Below, one piece after another: positions 45,130-54,401 of a stretch of 64,000 bases of DNA. Under the pieces are notes generated by a model. The model saw nothing but the letters and a program-made list of their open reading frames with translations. It had not been told where the DNA came from and did not search any database. The stretch is from a bacterium 0.1xD8-71. GTDB lineage: Bacteria; Bacillota; Clostridia; Lachnospirales; Lachnospiraceae. Both the position numbers and the translations under genes were made by a program. The DNA is taken from contig RAYR01000016.1 of the NCBI GenBank assembly GCA_003612405.1, forward strand, positions 90,408 to 154,407. Reading direction: 5' to 3'. Every line of letters starts with the position of its first letter. The first letter of the stretch is position 1.

Positions 45130-48100
45130 TCATGCTGTCTCTTCCGTCTCCGGAATGACCTGTTTCTTCTGTCTCTTCTTTTTCTTTCTGCCTCTTATGA
45201 CAATCACCACAACCAGGAGAATGACCGCCAGGGTGCCTGCGACAATATAAACCAGGTACTCCATAATTCCGCCGGTTGTATTACAGATTACAAACTCAGC
45301 CTCGTTTCCATCTACGGAGAACAGGTAATATATCCCCATCATCTCCGTCTCGGCCTGTGCCCATCCGCTGTCATTCTTGATATAGACCACGATGTCTTCC
45401 GTCTGTCCCTGGGGCGCCTGATACCTTACCTGGTGGCTTCCATTGCCGTCCTCCGGAAAGGCTATCTGCCAGTGCTCCACTATCTCTTCCGGCTCCCTGT
45501 CCTCAATCACAATCCCTGCGGTCTCACACTTGGTATCCTCCAGTGCATCACCCACATGGAAGGTTCCATCCACCAGGACTGCTGACTGGCCGCCGTCTCT
45601 GAGCTGACTGCCTGCCAGAGTTGTCAGATAACGCACATATTCTACCGTTACATCTTCATCTGCAATAACCCTGTCTATCTCCTTGATGTCCCAATCCGCA
45701 TAGAATCCTTCCTTCACCGGTATGTTGGGATACTCTTTCGCCTCCACATTGCTGCCGTAGAGACAGTCCAGAGTCCCCACCTCCTCCTCATCCGCATAGA
45801 ACGTAATCCGCATCTTATGGAATCTGGCCGGCAGACCTTCTATGGCAAGCAGATCCTGATAGGCAACCGGCTCGGCCCTGCCGCTGTAACTGATTCTGTC
45901 AATACCGGCAATCTCCTCCGACACAAAGTAATTATTCAGTACCGCCTCTTCATCATTCACATCACCGGCAATGGCCCCATAAAAAGCCACGGCCTCTTTT
46001 ACCCGCACCATGGCACAGCTGTTCTCGATACCGCTTCCGGAACCGACAATGCCACCTACATATTCCCCGCCGGATATCGTACACTTGGCATAACCGTTTG
46101 TAATATGGGACAACGACTGCCCGGCAATGCCTCCCACATAATCCCCGGATTCGCTCTCTATCCTGCCATAGTTCTCACAACCCAGAATAGTCCCCATCTC
46201 CTGTAATCCGGCAATGCCTCCCGCATAACTTTTCTGTGCAGTAATCATACCGTCATTGATATTCTGTCTGAGTACGCATTTTGTCAGGAACGTAGAATTA
46301 GCCCTGGCATCCTCTATGCCTGTCACATCGCCTTCCAGGTCAAAATCATATTCTATGGCCATGGTTCCGGCAATTCCCGATACATTAAGATCCGCCCTGA
46401 CAGTACCGGTATTGACACAGTCCGCAACCGTTGCATCAATACTGTCCTGTGCATTTTCCTGGGAATTATCCTCATAAATACCGGAATAATCCATATCCAG
46501 AACACCATCCAGCGCATCTGTATACAGCAGCATGATCTCACTGAACTGATCATTGATATCTGTAAGATCCTCTCCCAACAGATCATTGGAGGCTGACATC
46601 TCATCATTCAGATATCCCATATTCTCCGAAATACTTTTCAGATTGGAATTCAGACTTCCCGTCATCGAACGGTAGTCGCCTCCCAGCTGCGGAAAAACAA
46701 TATCCTCCTTTTCATTCAGGGTATCTATGATGCTTTTCACCTGATTCCCTGCCGTCTCCAGATTCTCCGTAGCATCTTTGGCATGGTCAATGGCTTCATT
46801 TAAATTCCTCCTGGCATCCTCCGTCATCTCATCCGTATGTCTTGCAGCAATGTCGGACATGGTCTCCAAGTGCTTTTCCATATCAGCCTTATAGCCGCCT
46901 CCATACTGATCATCGGCATAATCGGAAGCTTTCTGTGCGGCATCATCATCTTCCATTTTCTGTGCCACATCGTTTAACAGTTCCCGGTCCAAGTCTCCTT
47001 GAGCTCCATCCCCTGGAAAAGAAGCGGTATTATCGCCATCACTGCTATCCGGATCATCCGGATTAAAATCAATCCAGTGTACCCATTCCGTGACTTTCAT
47101 GTATTCTTCAATATCACTTGATGGAGACCAATTCTTCTCCATCCCTGTCTCTTCCAGGATAGGCCGCAGATCCAGTTCATTTGGATCCCCATTCTTATAT
47201 TTATCCTCTGAAAACCGAAGCTCATCAATACAATAATTCTTATAGGCCTTCATGTAATCGGCATAATCCTCGGCGTGTTTCTCCGATGCTTCCCGGATGG
47301 CGTTCTTAGCCGCATTATATTCCTCCTGTTCCTCCGGTGTCATATACTGAAAGATATCCATGGAATTAACCATATCTTCCAGTTCTTTGGCCGCATCTTT
47401 CACATTGCCGGCTGCATCCTTGCTCTGGTCTATTACCCCGTCATTTCTGGCCGTCTCCTCCATCACATAATCAAACCGGTTAATGGCCTCATTGACAGAA
47501 TCCGTCATACCGTCCGCCCACTCTACAGTCCTGTCGGCAAGAAAATAGGTGTCATCCAATGCCTTGTCGGCAAAATCCTGAATCACCGTCAGACGATTCG
47601 ACAGGGTATCCGATTCATTTCCCGCATCATCCAGCATGTTCCCGATCTGATCATGCAGCACATCTATATGATCGGACAGCTGCCGCACAATATCCTCAGA
47701 CAGATCCACGGCAATATAAGGCTCTGCCTGCCCCACGATACCGCCTACATCTTTACGTCCATAGACGACACCTGCGTTCTCACAGGCATGTATATATCCC
47801 GACTGACGGCCCGCAATCCCGCCCACGTTATAACCCACATGCTCATAACCGATGGTGCCGGTGTTTTTGCTGTTCTGTATAATACCTGTAGACAGCCCCG
47901 CAATCCCGCCTGTATCTACATTGCTGGTAATAGCGGATGCTTTCTGTGCCTTGTCGCTGTTATCCTCCGGGTTTAACAGTCCCGCCGTATATTGCTCAAT
48001 ATTAATGTCTTCCAGGGATTTCCCCTTATCTTCATTATAGATATTGACATCTGCCTGGTTCAGACAGCCCACGATATTGCCAACATTATGCCCTGCAACA

Positions 48101-48792
48101 CCGCCGCTGTAATGAATCCCCGTAACTGTACCGCCGGTTTTACATTCCATAAGAATACCGGTCAGTTCGTTGATGCCTGCGATACCGCCCACATAATCAT
48201 TGCCCTCTATGACGCCATCATAAGCACAGTTTAAAAGAATCCCCCGGTTATCCCCGACAATACCGCCTACCACCATCTGCTTCCCGGCGGGCCTCACCGA
48301 TCCTTCCACTTTCAGATTCGCAATCACCGCCGTGGGCTGTGTGTAACAAAATAACCCCGTATAGGACACAGAATCCCTGATGGTCAATCCGCTTATGGTG
48401 TGCCCCTGTCCGTCAAAATATCCGCCGAAAGTCGGAATGGATACAAACTCACCGCCGGAGAGATTGATGTCCTCCTGTAAATACACTTTCTTATTCTGAG
48501 ACCAAGTATCCAGCCAACAGTTTCTGGAAAACTTCTTTAAATCCTCCAGATCCTCTATGTATATCTCTTCCCATTCCGTCTCTTCATCATTATAGGAATC
48601 GATCGTCTCGTTGGCATCTTCTACGCTGATGACTTCCTCCTCCACGGAAAGTTCCTCTTCCTCCTCTTCGGCCCATACATTCATTGCCGGCAGGACACCC
48701 AATAACACCGCTAAGAAGAAAGACAATATTCTTTTACACTTATCCGGGTCCGCAAAGCGGATCCTGTCATCGAACCTGTTCGATTTATGCAT
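45130..48792 (-). CDS. Giant surface protein: GLUG solenoid, helical bundle, GLUG solenoid, membrane anchor
   Basis: 1220 residues. A signal peptide (about 20-41, ending NVWA) precedes an acidic stretch (EEEEEELSVEEEV). Then GLUG-type repeats (VGGIVGDNRGILLNCAY, YVGGIAGINELTGILMEC, NVGGIAGRQSGYIHAC, to about residue 345), a long charged helical region (about 350-770), a second GLUG block (AGGIAGLQEMGTILGCENYG, YVGGIAGQSLSHITNG, YVGGIVGSG), a beta-rich part, a membrane segment near 1178-1200 and a basic tail (RGRKKKKRQKK). GLUG repeats build beta-solenoids in secreted proteins. The gene overlaps the end of the MMPL transporter by eight bases, with GGGAGGTG inside it, so both are made together; the product is probably an extracellular partner or adaptor of that transporter. 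No enzyme motif is seen. Confidence 0.8.
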   Translation of the reverse strand: MHKSNRFDDRIRFADPDKCKRILSFFLAVLLGVLPAMNVWAEEEEEELSVEEEVISVEDANETIDSYNDEETEWEEIYIEDLEDLKKFSRNCWLDTWSQNKKVYLQEDINLSGGEFVSIPTFGGYFDGQGHTISGLTIRDSVSYTGLFCYTQPTAVIANLKVEGSVRPAGKQMVVGGIVGDNRGILLNCAYDGVIEGNDYVGGIAGINELTGILMECKTGGTVTGIHYSGGVAGHNVGNIVGCLNQADVNIYNEDKGKSLEDINIEQYTAGLLNPEDNSDKAQKASAITSNVDTGGIAGLSTGIIQNSKNTGTIGYEHVGYNVGGIAGRQSGYIHACENAGVVYGRKDVGGIVGQAEPYIAVDLSEDIVRQLSDHIDVLHDQIGNMLDDAGNESDTLSNRLTVIQDFADKALDDTYFLADRTVEWADGMTDSVNEAINRFDYVMEETARNDGVIDQSKDAAGNVKDAAKELEDMVNSMDIFQYMTPEEQEEYNAAKNAIREASEKHAEDYADYMKAYKNYCIDELRFSEDKYKNGDPNELDLRPILEETGMEKNWSPSSDIEEYMKVTEWVHWIDFNPDDPDSSDGDNTASFPGDGAQGDLDRELLNDVAQKMEDDDAAQKASDYADDQYGGGYKADMEKHLETMSDIAARHTDEMTEDARRNLNEAIDHAKDATENLETAGNQVKSIIDTLNEKEDIVFPQLGGDYRSMTGSLNSNLKSISENMGYLNDEMSASNDLLGEDLTDINDQFSEIMLLYTDALDGVLDMDYSGIYEDNSQENAQDSIDATVADCVNTGTVRADLNVSGIAGTMAIEYDFDLEGDVTGIEDARANSTFLTKCVLRQNINDGMITAQKSYAGGIAGLQEMGTILGCENYGRIESESGDYVGGIAGQSLSHITNGYAKCTISGGEYVGGIVGSGSGIENSCAMVRVKEAVAFYGAIAGDVNDEEAVLNNYFVSEEIAGIDRISYSGRAEPVAYQDLLAIEGLPARFHKMRITFYADEEEVGTLDCLYGSNVEAKEYPNIPVKEGFYADWDIKEIDRVIADEDVTVEYVRYLTTLAGSQLRDGGQSAVLVDGTFHVGDALEDTKCETAGIVIEDREPEEIVEHWQIAFPEDGNGSHQVRYQAPQGQTEDIVVYIKNDSGWAQAETEMMGIYYLFSVDGNEAEFVICNTTGGIMEYLVYIVAGTLAVILLVVVIVIRGRKKKKRQKKQVIPETEETA

Positions 48793-51289
48793 GATCCGTC
48801 ACCTCCCTGCTCGCCAATTCCTCGGACACCGTATCCGCCATCTGCCTGTATTCTTCCTCTGAAAGTTCCATCACATCGCCGGCCTCCACATAGGCGCTCA
48901 CATTTCCTCTGACAATGGCTTTCATGGTACCTGTCACAACACCGTCAATCCTGCCCCGAACCAGACCGTCTACCTTCATCAGACCGGTGACATTCTTCGT
49001 CCGGATCGGCATATTCATGACAAAGGCCGTCTTCTCAATGATCTTATCACCCACCAGAAGAATCTGCGGCAGCACAAACATGGTGATCAGGATAGAAATG
49101 GATGTCCCTCTTCCCAGAGATCGCCCAATACCAAAAATAGCCGCATTGGAAGTCAGTTTGCCAATCAGGAAACCGGCCACCACCATCATGGTTCCGGACG
49201 TAATAATGGTCGGAAAAGCCTGGTTCATGGCGTCTATAATAGACTGCCGCCTGCCGTTGGTCTCCCGGAGTTCCATATACCGGCCCGCAATGACGATGGC
49301 ATAGTCGATATTGGCACCCATCTGAATGGAGCTGACAATCAGATAGGACATAAAGAAGATATTATCATGCTGCAACGCCGGCACGGAGAAGTTCAGCCAG
49401 ATACAGCCCTGAATCACTGCAATCAAAAGCACCGGCATACCTGCGGACTTAAAGGTAAACAAAAGCACTACCAGCACGGTCAAAATGGAAAGCACATTGG
49501 TCACCAGATTGTCCCGGCCAAAAGTCTTCTGCAAATCATACTGACTCACCGATTCTCCGCAGACCAGCACCTTGCCGTCATAATATTTCCCTGCAATCTC
49601 ATGCATCTTATCCAGGAAAGCAAAAGTCTCCTCACTCTCCTCCGGGAGCGTCAGATAGACCAGCATCCGGCTGTAATTCTCTCCCTGTAACTGATTCCTG
49701 GCAAAGTTCATCTGCCGGTAGGCATCATCCAACGTATCCTGCAACTCATCATCCAACGTGACGTACCCTTCATCCACCTCATCGTAGACAAACATAAACA
49801 TATCAATCAAGGATACCTTATACTCCGGCAGACCATTGACCACCTTTGCATAATCCTCATCATTCACGGCATAAGCCGCGTAAATCAGTTCCGCCACCTC
49901 ATAATCCAGATCAATCAGCTCCGAGAACTGCCTGGGTGTCAGCTTATCCGTCAGACAATAACCGTCCATCGCTTCTATATTGGTGAGGCCCATGGTGTAG
50001 TCCACTTCCGGACATGCCTCCAGATCTTCCAGGAGCTTTGCTTCACTCTCATAATCTCCGGCCGGCACGATCAGCGCTACCATATTGCTGGCTCCAAAAT
50101 TGTCTGTCTGCATCTCTTCCGTCTTCTGGACACTGTTCTGAATCGGCGGAGTAATCGTCGTATCCCCGAACACATAAGGACAATCCTTGGATACCATATA
50201 GGCTCCCACAATAACCACCACAAAAAGCGGCGCTACCACATGTCTTGTGGCATAATCCAGTTTTCCCACAAAAGGAATTTCCGGAACAAAATTCTTATGC
50301 TGTGTCTTATCCATCAGCTTCGAGAACAGCATAATCACACCCGGCATCAAGAGGAACACCGATCCCAGTGCCAGGAAGATGGATTTGATCAGACACATGG
50401 CCAGATCCGGCCCCATCTTATACTGCATGAATCCCATGGCAATCAGACCGCCTATGGTAGTCATGGAACTGCCGCATATCTCTGGAATGGCCTTACTCAG
50501 GGCAATGATAATCGCTTCCCTGGATTCCAGATTCGCATGTTCTTCCTTATATCTGTTCAGCAGAATAATGGCATAGTCTACCGACAAGGCAAGCTGTAAC
50601 ACTACCGTAACGGAGTTGGATACAAAGGAAATGGTTCCAAAGATAAAGTTCGTTCCCATTTGCAGGATAGCCGCCGCCACAAAGGTAATCAGTAATACCG
50701 GCACCTCCGCGTACGCCTGCGAAGTAAGTAAAAGCACCGTCACCACCACGATCGCCACCAGAACAACGATGACATTCATCTCTTCCGCGATCAGTTCCGC
50801 CTCAATATCCCCCAGGGTTGTGGAAAGATAATAGTCATATCCCGCAAGTTTTTCCTTGACCCGGTCTAACATCTCCAGACAACGGTCATCTTTCTCATCA
50901 TAGTCAAAAGTGACATTATAATAGGAGGAACCATTATTATAATGTTCCTCCGTATCGTCATATTCCACCGAAAAAATCCCCGGCATAAATTCCAGATCAC
51001 GCCCGATAGACTGTGCCTGCTCATAAGACACATTGGCAACCATTATATTACAGGTTCCATAAGTAACAAATTCCTGCTCCATCAGATCCAGACCCTGCTT
51101 GGTCTCCGTAGAGTCAGGAAGATAGTGGGACATGGAATTCTCCACATTCACCCAGTTTCTTGATATGGCTGAAAAAATGATCAGGAGCCCAAACAACAGG
51201 AAAAACAGATTGCGCTTATCCACAATAAATCCGCAGATCTTGAGCATCGCCTGATTACCGCCATTTTTGGCCTTTTGTTCATTATCCAT
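48785..51289 (-). CDS. MMPL/RND-superfamily transporter
   Basis: 834 residues from the ATG at 51289 (AGGAGAGG eight bases upstream). Twelve membrane segments in two halves, each with a large outer loop after its first segment. TM4 and TM10 hold the proton-relay Asp-Tyr pairs: ALSVDYAIILLNRYKEEH and MGANIDYAIVIAGRYMELR. The C-terminal 60 residues after TM12 are soluble. MMPL proteins move lipids, siderophores or peptides out using the proton gradient. Here the only partner is the GLUG protein, so surface-structure assembly or lipid/peptide export at the envelope is inferred. A strong promoter with an embedded palindrome is upstream. Confidence 0.9.
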   Translation of the reverse strand: MDNEQKAKNGGNQAMLKICGFIVDKRNLFFLLFGLLIIFSAISRNWVNVENSMSHYLPDSTETKQGLDLMEQEFVTYGTCNIMVANVSYEQAQSIGRDLEFMPGIFSVEYDDTEEHYNNGSSYYNVTFDYDEKDDRCLEMLDRVKEKLAGYDYYLSTTLGDIEAELIAEEMNVIVVLVAIVVVTVLLLTSQAYAEVPVLLITFVAAAILQMGTNFIFGTISFVSNSVTVVLQLALSVDYAIILLNRYKEEHANLESREAIIIALSKAIPEICGSSMTTIGGLIAMGFMQYKMGPDLAMCLIKSIFLALGSVFLLMPGVIMLFSKLMDKTQHKNFVPEIPFVGKLDYATRHVVAPLFVVVIVGAYMVSKDCPYVFGDTTITPPIQNSVQKTEEMQTDNFGASNMVALIVPAGDYESEAKLLEDLEACPEVDYTMGLTNIEAMDGYCLTDKLTPRQFSELIDLDYEVAELIYAAYAVNDEDYAKVVNGLPEYKVSLIDMFMFVYDEVDEGYVTLDDELQDTLDDAYRQMNFARNQLQGENYSRMLVYLTLPEESEETFAFLDKMHEIAGKYYDGKVLVCGESVSQYDLQKTFGRDNLVTNVLSILTVLVVLLFTFKSAGMPVLLIAVIQGCIWLNFSVPALQHDNIFFMSYLIVSSIQMGANIDYAIVIAGRYMELRETNGRRQSIIDAMNQAFPTIITSGTMMVVAGFLIGKLTSNAAIFGIGRSLGRGTSISILITMFVLPQILLVGDKIIEKTAFVMNMPIRTKNVTGLMKVDGLVRGRIDGVVTGTMKAIVRGNVSAYVEAGDVMELSEEEYRQMADTVSEELASREVTDHA

Positions 51290-51316
51290 TGCTAACACCT
51301 CTCCTATTTAGGAAGA

Positions 51317-51345
51317 AATATAGCACTGCGCTAAACCATTGTCAA
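51317..51345 (-). promoter_or_regulatory. Sigma-A promoter of the MMPL-GLUG operon
   Basis: Minus strand TTGACA at 51345-51340, 17-base spacer, TATATT at 51322-51317, about 30 bases before the ATG. The spacer contains a 13-bp near-perfect palindrome (TAGCACTGCGCTA, 51321-51333). Confidence 0.8.
51321..51333. promoter_or_regulatory. Operator-like palindrome inside the MMPL promoter
   Basis: TAGCACTGCGCTA has six-base arms with one mismatch about a central T and sits between -35 and -10. This is a classic spot for a TetR- or other repressor, and MMPL operons are often TetR-controlled. No regulator gene lies next to it. Confidence 0.4.
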
Positions 51346-51358
51346 TTTCAAAAAAAGG

Positions 51359-51392
51359 AAAACTATACAATCTCATAAAATTGTATAGTTTT
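51359..51392. terminator. AT-rich 13-bp inverted repeat between NSS and MMPL genes
   Basis: AAAACTATACAAT (51359-51371) pairs with ATTGTATAGTTTT (51380-51392). On the minus strand it is followed by CCTTTTTTTG. It lies 90 bases after the NSS stop and just above the MMPL promoter, so it is a terminator of the NSS gene or, less likely, an upstream operator. Confidence 0.5.
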
Positions 51393-51481
51393 TGATATTG
51401 TCCCGATTTTATTTTTTTATTTCCCGTAAATGATTTACGTGGATGCCTATATGACCAATCCCCATTCCAGAGTATTTTGCC

Positions 51482-52879
51482 TTACAGCGAAATCCATCCC
51501 AATACGTTGGCAATGGAACTTAGCAGTATAATGGCAATACAGATCGGCGCCAGATATTTCAAAAAGAAGCAATACAGTTTCTTCCTGTGAAATGCGGAAG
51601 ATATCTCCACTTCCTCCTCAATTTTCTTAATGCCGACCACGCGCAGAATCAAGAAACAGGTCGCCAGTGCGCCCAACGGCATCATAATCGAATTTGTCAG
51701 GAAATCAAAGAAATCCAAAAACTGCATACCCAGGATTCTCACCCCATCCCAAATGCCATAGCCAAGCGCCGATGCAGAACCCAGCACAAACGTTACCACC
51801 ACCATAATCAGACAGCTCTTCGCACGACTTAGGTGCAGCTCATCCTGTAAAGTTGCCACACTGGCTTCCATAATAGAAATGGCACTGGTCAACGCCGCAA
51901 ATAAAAACATCAGGAAAAAGGCAATGGCAATCACCACACCGGCACTCATACTGGCAAATATCTTAGGCAGGGTAATAAAGGTAAGTGATGGTCCGGCCTT
52001 TAACATTGCCATATCCCCGCCGGAAAAGGCAAACACTGCCGGAATGATCATCAGACCGCCCAGCATAGCGATACCTGTATCAAAAATCTCCACCTGCGAA
52101 GTACTTTTCTCAATATCCATTTCTTTGTCAATATAAGATCCATACGTATAAAGCACTCCCATGGCAATCGACAACGAATAAAACATCTGCCCCATGGCGG
52201 CCACTACTGTCATCCAGGAAAAATTCTCAAAATTCGGCACCAGAAAATATTTGACTCCCTCAAATGCACCGGGACGGGTCATAACATAAATTGCCACAAA
52301 AACAGCCAGCACCACCAGCACAGGCATCATTACTTTCGTCACTCTCTCCACGCCCTGTTCCACACCGGCCAGGATTACGGCAAACACAAAAAACGTAAAT
52401 AACAGGAACCAAAATTCTACATTACCGGAAGACGCAATAAATTCGGAAAAATATCCATCCCCGGCCAGGATACCTGCGTTTCCACGCAGATACTCAATCA
52501 AAAATTTCAGTACCCATCCGCCTATCACACAATAATATGGCACGATGATCATGGGAACCACCGCGTTGATCCAGCCGCCAAAGTGAAACGGCAGACTTTT
52601 ACCAAAGCTATGAAACGCACCCACCGGCCCTTTCTTTGTCATACGCCCCAAGGCTGTTTCCGATACAATCAGCACATAACCAAAGGTAACCGTCAGAATC
52701 AGATAGACCAACAGAAACATGCCGCCGCCATATTTGGCCGCCAGATAGGGAAATCTCCAGATATTCCCGAGTCCCACCGCGGAACCGGCAACCGCCAGAA
52801 CATACCCTATCCGTCCCGAAAACTTTCCTCTCACCCCTGCTTTGCTTTCTGGCTTATTACCAGATGTTTCTTCCCTCAT
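51482..52879 (-). CDS. Neurotransmitter:sodium symporter (NSS/SNF) family transporter
   Basis: 465 residues with about eleven membrane segments, as in bacterial Tyt1/MhsT rather than twelve-segment eukaryotic members. The first segment carries the sodium and substrate motif AGSAVGLGNIWRFPYLAAKYGG. Sodium-driven uptake of an amino acid is expected; the substrate is not readable. GGAGGGG precedes the ATG. Monocistronic. Confidence 0.92.
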   Translation of the reverse strand: MREETSGNKPESKAGVRGKFSGRIGYVLAVAGSAVGLGNIWRFPYLAAKYGGGMFLLVYLILTVTFGYVLIVSETALGRMTKKGPVGAFHSFGKSLPFHFGGWINAVVPMIIVPYYCVIGGWVLKFLIEYLRGNAGILAGDGYFSEFIASSGNVEFWFLLFTFFVFAVILAGVEQGVERVTKVMMPVLVVLAVFVAIYVMTRPGAFEGVKYFLVPNFENFSWMTVVAAMGQMFYSLSIAMGVLYTYGSYIDKEMDIEKSTSQVEIFDTGIAMLGGLMIIPAVFAFSGGDMAMLKAGPSLTFITLPKIFASMSAGVVIAIAFFLMFLFAALTSAISIMEASVATLQDELHLSRAKSCLIMVVVTFVLGSASALGYGIWDGVRILGMQFLDFFDFLTNSIMMPLGALATCFLILRVVGIKKIEEEVEISSAFHRKKLYCFFLKYLAPICIAIILLSSIANVLGWISL

Positions 52880-52915
52880 AAGTAACCCCTCCAGATATTG
52901 ATAATATTACGTTCC

Positions 52916-52945
52916 ATTATAACCTTATAGTTCTGTGCCTGTCCA
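52916..52945 (-). promoter_or_regulatory. Promoter of the NSS symporter gene
   Basis: Minus strand TGGACA at 52945-52940, 18-base spacer, TATAAT at 52921-52916. Confidence 0.55.
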
Positions 52946-52963
52946 CTGGTTTTGTGAAAGAGG

Positions 52964-53560
52964 TTACCGCTTCGTCTTTCTCACTATAATATTAACCCAG
53001 GGCTTGTCCTTATAATCGGGCCGTGAATCCTGCGTCTCATAACTCTCTATCAGTTCAAACAGACCGTCCTGCAAGAAAACCTTTTCTATTTCTTCTAAAT
53101 GATAATCACTGAAAAGACGCCCCAGACGCTCCTCTTCCCTGTCCCCTAATTTAAAGGAAGCATAAAATATACCCTCTTCCTTTAATGCCCTGTGAAAGCG
53201 TCCAAGAATCTTCGGTAAAGCCTCTTTTTTCACATGAAGCAGGCAGGCACATGCCCATATGGCATCAAACTCCTCCTCCCAATCCATCTCCTCAAAAGCC
53301 ATGCAGACTACCGGCTGGCCAATGTATTCCTGCGCCATCTGACACATCTTTTCAGAACCATCCATGGCCTGTACGGCAAATCCTTTTTCCATAAAAAACT
53401 TACTGTCCCTGCCACTGCCGCAGCCGGCATCCAGAATCCTCATCCCCGGGCTTAACAGGCTGATGAATTTATTTTGGGAAAAGCTCATATCCAAATGGAC
53501 CGTTCTTTCTATAAAGGATTGGGTGTTTTGGTTGTAATATGCTATGGTTTGGGGTGTCAT
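52964..53560 (-). CDS. Class I SAM-dependent methyltransferase
   Basis: 198 residues, one Rossmann-like methyltransferase domain. Motif I is ILDAGCGSGRDSKFF (about 41-55), the acidic second-strand residue is in VQAMDGSEKM, and the post-I region FDAIWACACLLHV is typical of the Methyltransf_11/25 group. The substrate is unknown. AAAGGAG precedes the ATG. It lies 28 bases after the RpiB-like gene on the same strand, so the two are probably co-transcribed. Confidence 0.85.
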   Translation of the reverse strand: MTPQTIAYYNQNTQSFIERTVHLDMSFSQNKFISLLSPGMRILDAGCGSGRDSKFFMEKGFAVQAMDGSEKMCQMAQEYIGQPVVCMAFEEMDWEEEFDAIWACACLLHVKKEALPKILGRFHRALKEEGIFYASFKLGDREEERLGRLFSDYHLEEIEKVFLQDGLFELIESYETQDSRPDYKDKPWVNIIVRKTKR

Positions 53561-53587
53561 TTGGGCTCCTTTCCTTTCCTGATTTGG

Positions 53588-54217
53588 TCAAATACACTTT
53601 TCCCGTATCCATTCCACCAATGCCTCATTGGATCCGTTCTCTATGATAAAATCTGTTACATTTTTTCTTGTTAATACCTTTTGCAAAAGTTCTGCATCCA
53701 GTTTCTCAAGCAGTTCCTTCATTCCTATCTGAGACAACCTGCGGATTTCTTTCAGTCTGGCGGTATCCCTCATTTTACGCTCTGCTTCCTGCTTCGGATA
53801 TCCATTGCCAAAAGGTTCCAAAAAAAGCGCCTCCAGGGTATGATTTAAGTTAATCTCCCCGGCCCAGCCATAATTTAATCCCAAGGGCAATGAAACTGCA
53901 TTTCCATCATTGATCTGCACAAACAGATAGGCATCCTGGGGCGTCGGCGTATATCCACAGAGTACACCCGGCATAGTGTTGCAGGCAAGCATCATACCCT
54001 GTCCGGAGGAACATCCCGTGACAATAAAATCGACAGTGCCGCTTGCCAACAACAGACCTATTTCAATGGAAATTTCTATATAAGAATACTGCCTCTCTTC
54101 TTGAGCAAAACATCCAAAATTAATCACCGAGTGACCTTTTGCATATTTACATACTGCGTCAAATAAAATCTTATTTTTCTCACGTTGCGAACTCGCCTGT
54201 ATGACTCCGATTTTCAT
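53588..54217 (-). CDS. RpiB/LacA/LacB-family sugar-phosphate isomerase-like protein
   Basis: 209 residues from the ATG at 54217, chosen for AAGGAGA upstream; the longer frame to 54295 runs into the phosphatase fragment. RpiB-like core about 1-145: start MKIGVIQASSQREKNK, active-site Cys in FIVTGCSSGQGMMLACN, and NDGNAVSLPLG. The 60-residue helical C-terminus is longer than in RpiB (about 150 residues). The family interconverts ribose-5- and ribulose-5-phosphate or galactose-6- and tagatose-6-phosphate; the substitutions around CSSG leave the activity uncertain. Confidence 0.72.
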   Translation of the reverse strand: MKIGVIQASSQREKNKILFDAVCKYAKGHSVINFGCFAQEERQYSYIEISIEIGLLLASGTVDFIVTGCSSGQGMMLACNTMPGVLCGYTPTPQDAYLFVQINDGNAVSLPLGLNYGWAGEINLNHTLEALFLEPFGNGYPKQEAERKMRDTARLKEIRRLSQIGMKELLEKLDAELLQKVLTRKNVTDFIIENGSNEALVEWIREKCI

Positions 54218-54338
54218 TTTCTGTTCTCCTTGATACTCCCAGAATATACAGACAGTCATTGTCCGACAAGGCCAGACGTCCCAGCAGTTTTTCAAACTTT
54301 ACATTATCATTATGAATATCGCTCGTCACATAGTGCAT
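54180..54338 (-). pseudogene. Truncated copy of the metallophosphatase start
   Basis: From an ATG at 54338 the frame reads MHYVTSDIHNDNVKFEKLLG and on to CLYILG, 34 residues matching the intact protein at 61307-61963 with two differences. It then runs out of homology (VSRRTENENRSH) into the start of the isomerase gene. At DNA level about 104 bases (54235-54338) match 61860-61963 with roughly eight mismatches, in the same orientation. This is a partial duplicate left at the edge of the low-GC island. Confidence 0.85.
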
Positions 54339-54401
54339 ACATTTCCTTCCGTCTTTCCTTACAGGCAAGGCCGTAACACAGCCCATTAAATCCAATCATA
54401 T

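Noticed and set aside
46000..48400. Repeated GLUG coding segments as a DNA repeat or CRISPR array
   Set aside because: Periodicity is at protein level, with varied spacing and diverged bases; no constant repeat with spacers exists here or elsewhere in the window.
45106..51163. Several plus-strand frames of 60-230 codons opposite the GLUG and MMPL genes
   Set aside because: They lack ribosome sites and family features and mirror the coding strand; shadows of the real genes.
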